A stretch of 64,000 nucleotides of DNA from Candidatus Babelota bacterium (GTDB taxonomy: Bacteria > Babelota > Babeliae > Babelales > Vermiphilaceae), in the NCBI GenBank assembly GCA_013286935.1, contig JABDES010000004.1:1-64000 (forward strand). The letters run 5' to 3'. Below, piece by piece: positions 38,089-47,384 of the stretch; the stretch's first letter is position 1; each line of letters opens with the position of its first letter. The notes beneath the pieces were generated by a model, which worked only from the letters and a program-made list of their open reading frames with translations, was not told the DNA's origin and did no database searches. The position numbers were made by a program, and so were the translations under genes.

Positions 38089-38685
38089 TTACTCCTTTAT
38101 TGTTTGTATTGGATTTGAATATTCTGCATTTGGGTTTAGATCGTCGCTATTTTTGCTTTGTAGGTCGGCATTTTCACGTTGTGCCTTGTAATACCTGTAA
38201 CCTTTGAATAAAAGGAGTGCAAATGCCGCTAAGGCGGCAAGGCCAATGGTGGTATTTCTAGGGCTTAGCAATGCTGATTTTTTTAAAATAGATTTTGGTG
38301 CGGTGGTAGGATGAGCTGGTTTGTGAGTTGTAGTACCCAATATTTCAGGTTGATCTTTAGAGAAGTGCACCTTGCTTGGCGTTGTAGGCTTATTTGCCTG
38401 GGGGGCCGTCTCTAGGTTCGCTTCTTGCTCTAAATCGTTTACTTGATCTTTAAACGCTTCTATCTGTTCTGCATTTTGCTCTATCTGCTGCGGAAGCATT
38501 TTTATTGATTCTTCTGCGGTACGCTGTTTTGAATGCATAGCAATGCTACCCTTTTTTATTCTAACTTGTTTGGCAGCTGCATCCTCCCACTCCATAGCCA
38601 ATGAGGCACCCGCCACAAGACATAGCTGGCCAATTACAAAATAGATAACCAAGGCAAAAGGAATAGCTTGTTTTTTACAGTTCAT
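38089..38685 (-). CDS. Small exported protein, C-terminal TM + FKGYRYYKAQRENADLQS tail
   Basis: Signal peptide; tail shared with 37517-38086 protein. Confidence 0.6.
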   Translation of the reverse strand: MNCKKQAIPFALVIYFVIGQLCLVAGASLAMEWEDAAAKQVRIKKGSIAMHSKQRTAEESIKMLPQQIEQNAEQIEAFKDQVNDLEQEANLETAPQANKPTTPSKVHFSKDQPEILGTTTHKPAHPTTAPKSILKKSALLSPRNTTIGLAALAAFALLLFKGYRYYKAQRENADLQSKNSDDLNPNAEYSNPIQTIKE

Positions 38686-38847
38686 CTTTAATCCTTTACA
38701 CTGTGTAAATCATCGTTAGATAGTTGGGTTTTTTGAGTCTATGAATCTTATTTATAGCAACGGCCTATATGAAATAATAGCATCCCTAACCCTTATTTCA
38801 TTTACTATACATAATCCAATTAGAAAATGCAAGGATAGAGCACAATT

Positions 38848-40158
38848 ATGATTTTTAACTATGGTAACCAGCAATGTTATATCATTGCTACAACGGTTTT
38901 ATTTTTGTGTACAGCCGTTTTTTTTACGATCAAAACAGGATTTATTCAGTTTTCCGGGATAAGACGCTTTTTATATTTGATTAGGCACGGCGTGCCAATT
39001 ACGCATAGGGATCCTGGAAAAAAGGCTTCCATAGATACCATGAGCCCAACAAATGCCCTGTTGACGGCTATGGGCACAACTATTGGAATGGGCAATATGG
39101 TAGGGCCAGGGATTGCTATCATGGCTGGCGGACCGGGAGCACTTTTTTGGCTTATTGCCTATATATTTTTTAGTTCGGCCATAAAATATGTCGAAGTTGT
39201 TTTTGCGCTCAAAACGCGCAGGATAAATTCTGATGGCCTTATTGTTGGCGGACCAATGTGTTATTTGAAAAAGGCCCATCCGTTCCTTGCGCATTGGTAC
39301 ATTGCAGTTATTTTGCTCCTTTTTGCGGTATGGTCAAGCATTCAGTCAAATACGTTGGCAACTATTTTTGCTCTTGAAGGGGTAGCGCCTTGGATTGTGG
39401 GTTTTGTGCTCTCATTGGTTGTTTTCTTGGTGGTTCGTGGTGGAGCAAAACGTGTCGGAGAGGTTGCGAGTAGATTTGTTCCGTTTATGTTCTCCCTTTA
39501 TCTTTTATGTGCCATGTTGATCTTGGTCAAAAATCCTTTTGCGCTAATCTCTAGCATGAAAGTGGTTTTTACCGCAGCCTTTAAACCACAAGCTCCGATT
39601 GCCGGATTTGTAGGAGTTACATTTTTACAGGCCATACGCGCAGGTACCTATAGAGGTATTCACATTACTGAGTCGGGACTCGGTAGCGCATCCATTCCTC
39701 ATGCCGTGGCAACAGTTAAGTATCCAATCGATCAAGGCCTTTTGGCTCTGTTTTCCGGAGCGATAGATGCCTTGTTTTGTATGGTATCTGGAATGTTGAT
39801 TCTTGTTACTGGCGTATGGATGACAGGAAATTTACGCAGTACTTTGATATATGAGGTGTTTTCGTTGCATGCTCCAGCAGGTGGATCTATAGCGTTACTT
39901 GCCACCATTGTGCTATTTGTGCTCACTACCATCATCGGAAACAGTTTTAATGGGATGCAGGTGGTGAGTTCTATAGCGTGTCAACGCGTTGTCCAGCTCT
40001 ATTTGTACATGAGCGTAGCCATTATTTTTTGTGGCGCTTTTGTAAAGACAGATTTTGCATGGATGTTCATGGATAGTATCATGACGCTTGCTGCTATTCC
40101 AAACTTGGTGGGATTGGTAGTTCTTTCAATAAAATATCCGGATTGGCTGCGTCGTTAG
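38848..40158 (+). CDS. Sodium:alanine/amino acid symporter (AgcS family)
   Basis: ALLTAMGTTIGMGNMVGPGIAIMAGGPGALFWL; GTYRGIHITESGLGSASIPHA. Confidence 0.88.
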   Translation: MIFNYGNQQCYIIATTVLFLCTAVFFTIKTGFIQFSGIRRFLYLIRHGVPITHRDPGKKASIDTMSPTNALLTAMGTTIGMGNMVGPGIAIMAGGPGALFWLIAYIFFSSAIKYVEVVFALKTRRINSDGLIVGGPMCYLKKAHPFLAHWYIAVILLLFAVWSSIQSNTLATIFALEGVAPWIVGFVLSLVVFLVVRGGAKRVGEVASRFVPFMFSLYLLCAMLILVKNPFALISSMKVVFTAAFKPQAPIAGFVGVTFLQAIRAGTYRGIHITESGLGSASIPHAVATVKYPIDQGLLALFSGAIDALFCMVSGMLILVTGVWMTGNLRSTLIYEVFSLHAPAGGSIALLATIVLFVLTTIIGNSFNGMQVVSSIACQRVVQLYLYMSVAIIFCGAFVKTDFAWMFMDSIMTLAAIPNLVGLVVLSIKYPDWLRR

Positions 40159-40261
40159 GTTTGTGCCGTTGACAATCAACGGTTCTATCAAAATGTATAA
40201 GCATATTAGTGTTATTTTCATAAAACCAAATATTTTGTTGCGTATTTTTTACATATTATTT

Positions 40262-40701
40262 TCACTCCTTTTGACTACATCGCTACTTCAGCCAAAGTAC
40301 AAGAAAACATTCTAGCTGGTGAATCACATTTTGTTGCTGAAACAAAACAAGCTGCGCGACTCAGGAATGCGGTCAAAAAATTACCAAGTGATCAAAAAGC
40401 ATTTGTAGCAATTGACGAACTTTTTGAAGGAACAACTCCTGCTGTAGGGGGTAAAGCATTGCATGACTTTGGATTAGAATTATCTCATTTTAAGAATCTT
40501 ATTGGAGTGATTTGCACACAATTTCAGGCAGAACCAACAACATTAGAGCGGGAAACCAACGGTGCGTTCAAAAACTATAAAATTGACGTTATTGTGAATC
40601 CTGATGGCAGCCTAACGCGGCCATATACGCTAGAAGAAGGTATTAGCACTACAAATATAGCAAGTGAACTTTTAGAGCAAGCATTTAGTCTCGAAGAGTA
40701 A
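40262..40701 (+). pseudogene. Decayed MutS-like ATPase C-terminal remnant
   Basis: Frame open from 40210 without credible start: TPFDYIATSAKVQENILAGESHFVAETKQAARLRNAVKKLPSDQKAFVAIDELFEGTTPAVGGKAL...; resembles the MutS domain V Walker B region (DELxxGT). Confidence 0.6.
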
Positions 40702-40842
40702 CTTTTCGCATATGTATTACACCTAAAACTGAATCGATCTTGCGCTTATCACTTTTGGTGCTTGCAAATTCACATTCTCAACGTATACTTCATCGCAATT
40801 AGTTGATGTATAGTAATGATGTTATCTATTTTAAGGGTTTTT

Positions 40843-41208
40843 ATGAACAGCGTTGGGTCTTTTATCTATATGGTCGGGCTTGTTACGGTGCCTTTATGTG
40901 CTATGGAGTCGGATGAGTCTAATGCGCCTCAAGCGCCTTCTAGTATTGGTATTTTAACTGAAGAAAGCCAACCAGAGGTGTCTAAATTAGACGATTTGAG
41001 CAAAGGTGACTTTAAGAATGGTAATTGTAGAGAGGCGGCTATCAAGGAAATAGAGAAAAAATTCTCTGCTTTACAGCAACAAGATTACGATCTTATGACC
41101 GTAGATGAACGAAAAGAATGGTTTAAGGCGGCAGTGGTAAATTTTTATGATCTGTTCCTGTTACTCGACAAAAACGCAATAAAATTTCCCGCTTGTGTTT
41201 TATTGTAA
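40843..41208 (+). CDS. Small secreted protein, array member 1
   Basis: MNSVGSFIYMVGLVTVPLCAMESDES; SD TTAAGGG. Confidence 0.6.
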   Translation: MNSVGSFIYMVGLVTVPLCAMESDESNAPQAPSSIGILTEESQPEVSKLDDLSKGDFKNGNCREAAIKEIEKKFSALQQQDYDLMTVDERKEWFKAAVVNFYDLFLLLDKNAIKFPACVLL

Positions 41209-41258
41209 TGGGGTTAATACGTAGTAATAATGTTATATATGTTAAGGAGTATGTTTGT

Positions 41259-41702
41259 ATGAAAAATATTATATCTTTTGTGTATGCAATCAGTATTGTT
41301 GTAGTGCCTCTGCGTGCCATGGAGCAGGATGAGTCTCCAATAGAAAGGGTAGGACGTCTTTGTGGTGATTTGATGTATTATAGGACTGGTCAAACCTCTC
41401 CCACTCCTGTTAAAGTTGATGTTTCAATCAAAAAAAATCAATTAAGTGTTAAATTTGAAAAAGATGTATTAAATAATGTAAGAGAAAATGACCTCGAGGG
41501 TAGTAGTAGCAAGATTGTTGATTTGAATGAAATATTTGACGGTCTGTCCCAATTAGAAGTGACGCTTTCGGGCATTGTGGTCTCAGGCGATCCAACTGAT
41601 AAAGAATATTGTGAAGCCGTGGTAAAAAGCCTTGCTAGATTGTATGGATTAGCATCGCAAACTCGTGTTGATGACGCTACAGATAAGAACGTGGGCAATT
41701 AG
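41259..41702 (+). CDS. Small secreted protein, array member 2
   Basis: MKNIISFVYAISIVVVPLRAMEQDESPIERVGRL; SD TTAAGGAG. Confidence 0.65.
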   Translation: MKNIISFVYAISIVVVPLRAMEQDESPIERVGRLCGDLMYYRTGQTSPTPVKVDVSIKKNQLSVKFEKDVLNNVRENDLEGSSSKIVDLNEIFDGLSQLEVTLSGIVVSGDPTDKEYCEAVVKSLARLYGLASQTRVDDATDKNVGN

Positions 41703-41768
41703 CGCACCTATATATTCTTGCTCTGTGCTTTTACATTAATGTTATTTCTTTTAAGGAGTATGTTTTTC

Positions 41769-42359
41769 ATGAAAAGTTCTATGTTTTTTCTATATGTTAT
41801 AGGCATTATTGCAGGACCTTTGTGTGCGATGGATTCTGGTGAGTCTTCGATAGAAAAGTTAAAGCGGTTATCGACGACGTCTAACGACCTTAGCCATTGT
41901 AAAGAAATAACTTCCACTTTTTGGAAATAATGGCACAACTAACATTACATAAAACTTTTTGTACGAGTGGTACTTATTTCTTTACGGTCACTTAGTAAGT
42001 CCACTATTATTGATATTGTTGACGACAAAGATGAGACTAGCAGCCCAAAAGAAGAAGACTGTGACGGGATAGGTACAACACCAAAAGCTGTGGTTCCCAC
42101 AACAATAACAATGACAAATGCGGACTTAAGAAAAGAGCTAAAAGAAATTATTGCAATAGGTACAGCACTTGCCAAATTGATTCACTCGATTAGGCTTGCT
42201 GGAGGGTGCGATTCATTCTCGAGAATGAGTTCAATAAAAGGAGCCTACGAAGAGGGGCTAGGCAATTTATCTCAGTTGGTGATTTGGTATACGCGTTATC
42301 TCGATGTTGGTGATTGTCAGGAAAAACGAGTAGATTTTTTAAAAGAATATAAGATTTGA
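41769..42359 (+). pseudogene. Small secreted protein, array member 3, interrupted by the 98-bp element
   Basis: MKSSMFFLYVIGIIAGPLCAMDSGESSIEKLKRLSTTSNDL-S...; stop inside element; residual downstream ORF 41967-42359 in phase. Confidence 0.75.
41894..41995 (+). mobile_element. 98-bp MITE-like element plus one TTAG flank, copy 2
   Basis: Identical base for base to 28362-28459; flanked by TTAG at 41890-41893 and 41992-41995. Confidence 0.85.
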
Positions 42360-42380
42360 CAAGCTTACGAGGTAGATTTT

Positions 42381-42842
42381 ATGAAAACTGTTTTATCCAT
42401 ACTATATGGACTGGGTTTTATTTTAATGCCTCTGTTTGCCACAGCGGCGAATAATGAGTCTAATGATGACAGATTAAAACGTTTGTACAATGGATTAGGG
42501 GGGTCCCCCAGGACTCTTGGTGGAACATCTCCTAAGTCTACGCTTGACGATTCAAAACCTACCTGGTCGATTCTTGACGAAGGTCAACCAGGACCATCTA
42601 GTGCGTTAAATGGATTACATTGTGAGAGTGAAGATAAGATGGACGAGACTATAGCGCTTTATACATCAATGATGGCAACAGTTGCTAAGGCTACTGAGGT
42701 GATTAAAGAGAGCTGTGATTATAAGGATCCAGATATAATAACAGCGCAGCGCAATAACAATAGAGCATTAGCTAATATTTCCGGTATGCTTTATATGTAT
42801 ACAGCGTTGTGTTATGACAGTAGAGCAGGGTTTAACAAATGA
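42381..42842 (+). CDS. Small secreted protein, array member 4
   Basis: MKTVLSILYGLGFILMPLFATAANNESNDDRLKRLYNGL. Confidence 0.65.
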   Translation: MKTVLSILYGLGFILMPLFATAANNESNDDRLKRLYNGLGGSPRTLGGTSPKSTLDDSKPTWSILDEGQPGPSSALNGLHCESEDKMDETIALYTSMMATVAKATEVIKESCDYKDPDIITAQRNNNRALANISGMLYMYTALCYDSRAGFNK

Positions 42843-43429
42843 AATTGAAATTGATAGTGATAATGCATGTATGTGTAGTTTTAGTTTTGACCTCATGTGC
42901 CATGGAAAAGTCAGCAAGTGGGATTTCATCAAGCAAAGCAATGTTTCCTACCGCTACCAAAAGGCGCAGAGTACTAGTCTCTGGTGAGGATGATGCACCA
43001 TGCAAAGGAGATTCAGAGAGCACCCAAAAAAATTCTGAGCACATTAGCAGACTTAAGCCGATTGCATCAAAAGCGCAATCAGCAATTGATTTGTTAGAGT
43101 CAACCCAGGACCAGTCAGAACAAAAAAAAGCACAAATTGATCGGTTAGGGATTGATCAGCTAGCAGCCTACGAGGATTTTTGTCATTGCATGGCGTTTAA
43201 TATAAGTAAATTGCAATCTGAAGCGGCACGACTGCAATACGAGGCTGCATATGAACGTAGAATAATGGGTGATAAGGAGGATGAGGCGTCTGCTAAATTA
43301 AGAATGGATTCTGCAAAAAACTTAAACAGTGCTATGTTGGCTACAACAACGTCGCTCTTTTTACTTGCAGACGTTGTAAAAAAAGAGCTTATAGATATTA
43401 TGGATAAGCGTAAAAAGCAGATCAAATGA
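42839..43429 (+). CDS. Small secreted helical protein/lipoprotein-like, array member 5
   Basis: MKLKLIVIMHVCVVLVLTSCAMEKSASG (LTSC lipobox-like); overlaps the previous stop by 4 nt. Confidence 0.65.
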   Translation: MKLKLIVIMHVCVVLVLTSCAMEKSASGISSSKAMFPTATKRRRVLVSGEDDAPCKGDSESTQKNSEHISRLKPIASKAQSAIDLLESTQDQSEQKKAQIDRLGIDQLAAYEDFCHCMAFNISKLQSEAARLQYEAAYERRIMGDKEDEASAKLRMDSAKNLNSAMLATTTSLFLLADVVKKELIDIMDKRKKQIK

Positions 43430-43512
43430 AAATATACTGATACTCTGATAGATATTTTGGGTTACAAGATTTAATGTTATATCTTTAAAAATTATTTGAT
43501 TTTCACAGTTTT

Positions 43513-45159
43513 ATGCACATATTAGACCAGCTAAGAGAATCGTTTGCCGTTTTTTTACATTCAGAGTTTTCTATAGATTTTGCTTTACCCGCTCAACTTT
43601 TAACTATAAATGTTGATGGTCGCAGGCAAGGCTTTGGAGATTTTAATTCTAATATTTCATTTATATTAGCAAAAATTCTTAAAACAACGCCAAGCAGTAT
43701 AGCTTTGACCGTAAAGCAGAGGTTTTCTCATGCGTATATAGCTTCGGTAGAAGTAGCTGGTGCGGGTTTTTTAAATATTACTCTCAAAAATGAGATTTTT
43801 GACCAGATCATGTCTGCTTTCAAAAAAGAAAAGGAGAACTTTTTTAAAGCCTTTGCGTCTGGCAAGCGCAAGAACATTTCTCTTGAATTTGTTAGTGCAA
43901 ATCCTACTGGTCCTTTGCATTTGGGCCATGGCCGCGGTGGTATTGTTGGAGATGTGTTGTGCAATGTACTTCGTTTTTGTGGGCATACTGTTACTAAAGA
44001 ATTTTACATTAATGATGCTGGAAAGCAGATTGTTACGCTTGGACGATCATTTAAGATACGTTGCCAACAGTTGGCTGGCATTGAAGTATTGTTAGATCCA
44101 GATGCTTATCATGGACACTATTTGTTAGATCTGGCGGCTATTTGTATTAAGGAGTATGGAAAGCAGGTTTTGGAAAAATCGGATCTTTTTTTTCAAGATT
44201 ATGCAAAAGAACATATGTTGGTCGACATAAAGCGGACATTAAAAGACTATGGCATCACATTTGATGTATGGTTTTCTGAAAAAGGGCTGCATGATTCAGG
44301 TCAAATAGCGGATGTAATTGAAAATTTAAAGCAGCGTAATTGTGTATATGAACAGGATGGAGCACTATGGTTTGCATCAACCAAGTTTGGTGATGATAAA
44401 GACCGTGTAGTGCAAAAAACATCTGGCGAGCTTACATACATCGCTGCTGATTTTGCGTATCTTCAAAATAAAATCATGCGTGGGTATGATGAGCTTATTA
44501 TTGTTTTGGGGCATGATCACCATAGTTATGCAACAAGGTTACAAGGTGGGCTTAAGGCCCTTGACCTTGTCAACACGCCACTGTTCGTTATTTTATATCA
44601 ATTAGTGAGTATCAAAGAAGGTCAAGAGACCGTTCGTATGTCAAAACGTGCAAATAAAATGGTTACGCTGGCCGATATTGTAGAGACCGTAGGCCGTGAT
44701 ATAGCACGTTTTTTTTATTTAAATCGCAAGGTTGATGCGCAACTTGAATTTGATATAGACCTTGCTTTAAAAAAGACAGATGAAAATCCGGTTTTTTATA
44801 TACAATATGCCTTTGTGAGAACCAATGGAATTTTAGCAAACGTAGCAGGTCTAGAGTTTGTTTGTGAGCCACAATTTTCAAGCAGTCTGATGGATGATGA
44901 CGAACGGTTCTTAATCAAAAAAATTATCTCTATCGTCCCACTTTTGTGTGATATATCAGAACATCATCAAACGCATCTACTTGCATATTACGCTTACGAA
45001 TTAGCCCAAGCATTCAATCAATATTACCACACACATAAAGTGCTCGATCCGGCCAACCCTGTGCTTAGCAGGCACAGAATGTCGTTGATTTTAATGACTA
45101 ACAGCTCATTAAAGCTTATTTTAACGCTGCTTGGTCTTAGTTGCCCTGAGCGGATGTAA
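43513..45159 (+). CDS. argS: Arginyl-tRNA synthetase
   Basis: VSANPTGPLHLGHGRGGIVGD (HIGH), SYATRLQGGLKAL, MSKRANKMVTL. Confidence 0.95.
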   Translation: MHILDQLRESFAVFLHSEFSIDFALPAQLLTINVDGRRQGFGDFNSNISFILAKILKTTPSSIALTVKQRFSHAYIASVEVAGAGFLNITLKNEIFDQIMSAFKKEKENFFKAFASGKRKNISLEFVSANPTGPLHLGHGRGGIVGDVLCNVLRFCGHTVTKEFYINDAGKQIVTLGRSFKIRCQQLAGIEVLLDPDAYHGHYLLDLAAICIKEYGKQVLEKSDLFFQDYAKEHMLVDIKRTLKDYGITFDVWFSEKGLHDSGQIADVIENLKQRNCVYEQDGALWFASTKFGDDKDRVVQKTSGELTYIAADFAYLQNKIMRGYDELIIVLGHDHHSYATRLQGGLKALDLVNTPLFVILYQLVSIKEGQETVRMSKRANKMVTLADIVETVGRDIARFFYLNRKVDAQLEFDIDLALKKTDENPVFYIQYAFVRTNGILANVAGLEFVCEPQFSSSLMDDDERFLIKKIISIVPLLCDISEHHQTHLLAYYAYELAQAFNQYYHTHKVLDPANPVLSRHRMSLILMTNSSLKLILTLLGLSCPERM

Positions 45160-45244
45160 AAAGATTATTGACTTTCGCATCATCTTATCTGTATATTCAA
45201 ATAGAATTTTGTTTGGAGATTTTAACGAACATTGGAGTAGGGTG

Positions 45245-45739
45245 ATGCAAAAGCCGTTTGCGAGTCTGCGCGCAATGCAAAGGTTTTCATTGTGTATGCT
45301 ATGTGTAACTATTACCTTGATCATTAAGCCATACACGGTGCAAGATGAGCAAACAATGCATCTGTTTGATCCGGCGCCCAATGCACCAAAGAACCTTGAA
45401 AATCTGTTGAAGAGTTATATTTTTTTGGAAAATCAGGTTAAGAGACTACGCAACATTATGATTGAATTACATGGCTCTTTATCAAGGGAGGAGACGCTCA
45501 ATGTTGTTAAGAGATTACATGATATTGTGCTTATGGTTGATTCTCTGTACCCCACAATTTCTTTAATTGCTTTGGATGTCGGTATTGTGCGAGTTCAAGA
45601 ATTTTTTAAAACCAATAAATCGTTGGATGAGCTAAAGTCTTTAGTATGGACTTTTCTGATTAAAACGTTGTCGGAGATTTCATTTCGTCGCCATCAGGTA
45701 ACAAAAGATTTTAATATGGCATTTCCAAAGCCGTGCTAA
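45245..45739 (+). CDS. Exported protein of unknown function
   Basis: Hydrophobic N terminus MQKPFASLRAMQRFSLCMLCVTITLIIKP; GGAGTAGGG SD before ATG 45245. Confidence 0.5.
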   Translation: MQKPFASLRAMQRFSLCMLCVTITLIIKPYTVQDEQTMHLFDPAPNAPKNLENLLKSYIFLENQVKRLRNIMIELHGSLSREETLNVVKRLHDIVLMVDSLYPTISLIALDVGIVRVQEFFKTNKSLDELKSLVWTFLIKTLSEISFRRHQVTKDFNMAFPKPC

Positions 45740-45923
45740 TTGTATTTCATGGTGTCACCATAAGGACAATAAGGCGTCAGCGTTCCAAGTGTCGGCAAAA
45801 AATGGCTTTGGAGCGGTTAAAAGATCTTATTGTTGTTTAATTGTTTATTGTTGCCATCTAACACATGTAGGATGAAGACAGGTTTAGCATTAAAAAGACA
45901 TAAGGTTGCTTTGAGGGCATTGC

Positions 45924-47384
45924 ATGGTTGTACGCAAGATTTTAATAATGATGTTTATGGTTGGTGCCTGCTTGTCTGTTGATATTATTTGTCCAAATTT
46001 GTTTAGTAGAAAGTCGCATGTCCGGCTTATTAATTTGACACCGTTCGATATTAATGTTGGTGCATTAAATGTTAAATCTGGTTCCTCTCTTGATACAAGC
46101 TCCTACAGTGCATACAATGGAAATGTAAAACTATTTTCAACTAAAGATTCCATTTTGGTTATTGAGAGAAATGTTGGCATAAAAAATGGCATATCTTATG
46201 AATTCAATCTGCCGGTGACAGTCCCTTATGTTGGTGACATTATTTTGCAGATACAGGAAATAGGTACGCCTACTGATAGTATATTAAAGATGTCTGTAAG
46301 GTCCGGTTCGAATGCATCCGTATTAAAGCCTGTTGTCAAGCCATGGAGTCGAAATTCTCGTGATCGGAATAGCGCAACATTTTCGGATGGTACTCATACA
46401 TTTATTGTGACCTATACATCGTTTTTTACCGGTTCAGAAGATGATATGTGGTATACGATTGACTATATAGATGAGACTAATTATCGAGTTGAGCCTGTAG
46501 GAGACGATGGTATTAACCTCTTTTTTTACAATCTTTATATGCGAGGGCCCTTAAATGTTTTTCAGAATGGACAAATGCAAAGGGCTAAAATAATTCCACA
46601 AGAGATTACAGGAAAGTTTGACCTATTAGGTTTTTGTGAAGCTTTTGAGGCTGATGCGCGAACAGAACTTTTAAATGGGCTTAAAAAGTATGGATATTCT
46701 TACTCGACAGAGATTGTTGGATCTGGTGGGGTTATGAACGGAGGTGTGATAGTAGTTAGCAAGTGGCCAATAATCAAACATAAAGTACACATTTTTGATG
46801 CCTGCGCAAAGGTTGACTGTGTTTCTAAAAAAGGCGTGATTTATGCGGCAATCGATAAAAACGGCAAAAAGTATCATATTTTTGCAACGCATACAAATGC
46901 TTCTTATGATACTAAGGATGACCCAACACGGGCTATTCGCTTAAAACAATTTAAAGAGGTTCATGTGTTTATTAAGGCACAAAAAATACCGAAGAGTGAA
47001 CCGGTTATCATTATGGGCGACCTCAATGTTGATATGCTTTCCAACCCTGCGGAATACCAAGAGATGTTACACGCATTAAATGCATCACATCCGCCGCTTA
47101 CAGGATTTAAATATTCGTGGGATCCGGTAACCAACAAGCTTGCAAGTCAAACTGACTTAAGCCTACGGCAGCTTCTTGATTATATTCTATATTCAAACAC
47201 TCATTTAAAGCCGACGAAATCATTTGATAAAATTTTATATTTCAAATCTCATTCGGATTGGTTTGCAAAACAAGACCTTTTAAATCGATTCTTTGATAGA
47301 AATACTGGAGCAGTGCACACCACCCTATTTGATCTTTCAGATCATTACCCGGTTTACGGACAATTTATATTTTCAGGATACTGA
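45924..47384 (+). CDS. Exported endonuclease/exonuclease/phosphatase (sphingomyelinase C-like) with N-terminal family domain
   Basis: DLLGFCEAFEADARTELLNGLKKYGYSYSTEIVG...NGGVIVVSKWPI...FATHTNAS...IIMGDLNVD...DLSDHYPVYG. Confidence 0.8.
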   Translation: MVVRKILIMMFMVGACLSVDIICPNLFSRKSHVRLINLTPFDINVGALNVKSGSSLDTSSYSAYNGNVKLFSTKDSILVIERNVGIKNGISYEFNLPVTVPYVGDIILQIQEIGTPTDSILKMSVRSGSNASVLKPVVKPWSRNSRDRNSATFSDGTHTFIVTYTSFFTGSEDDMWYTIDYIDETNYRVEPVGDDGINLFFYNLYMRGPLNVFQNGQMQRAKIIPQEITGKFDLLGFCEAFEADARTELLNGLKKYGYSYSTEIVGSGGVMNGGVIVVSKWPIIKHKVHIFDACAKVDCVSKKGVIYAAIDKNGKKYHIFATHTNASYDTKDDPTRAIRLKQFKEVHVFIKAQKIPKSEPVIIMGDLNVDMLSNPAEYQEMLHALNASHPPLTGFKYSWDPVTNKLASQTDLSLRQLLDYILYSNTHLKPTKSFDKILYFKSHSDWFAKQDLLNRFFDRNTGAVHTTLFDLSDHYPVYGQFIFSGY

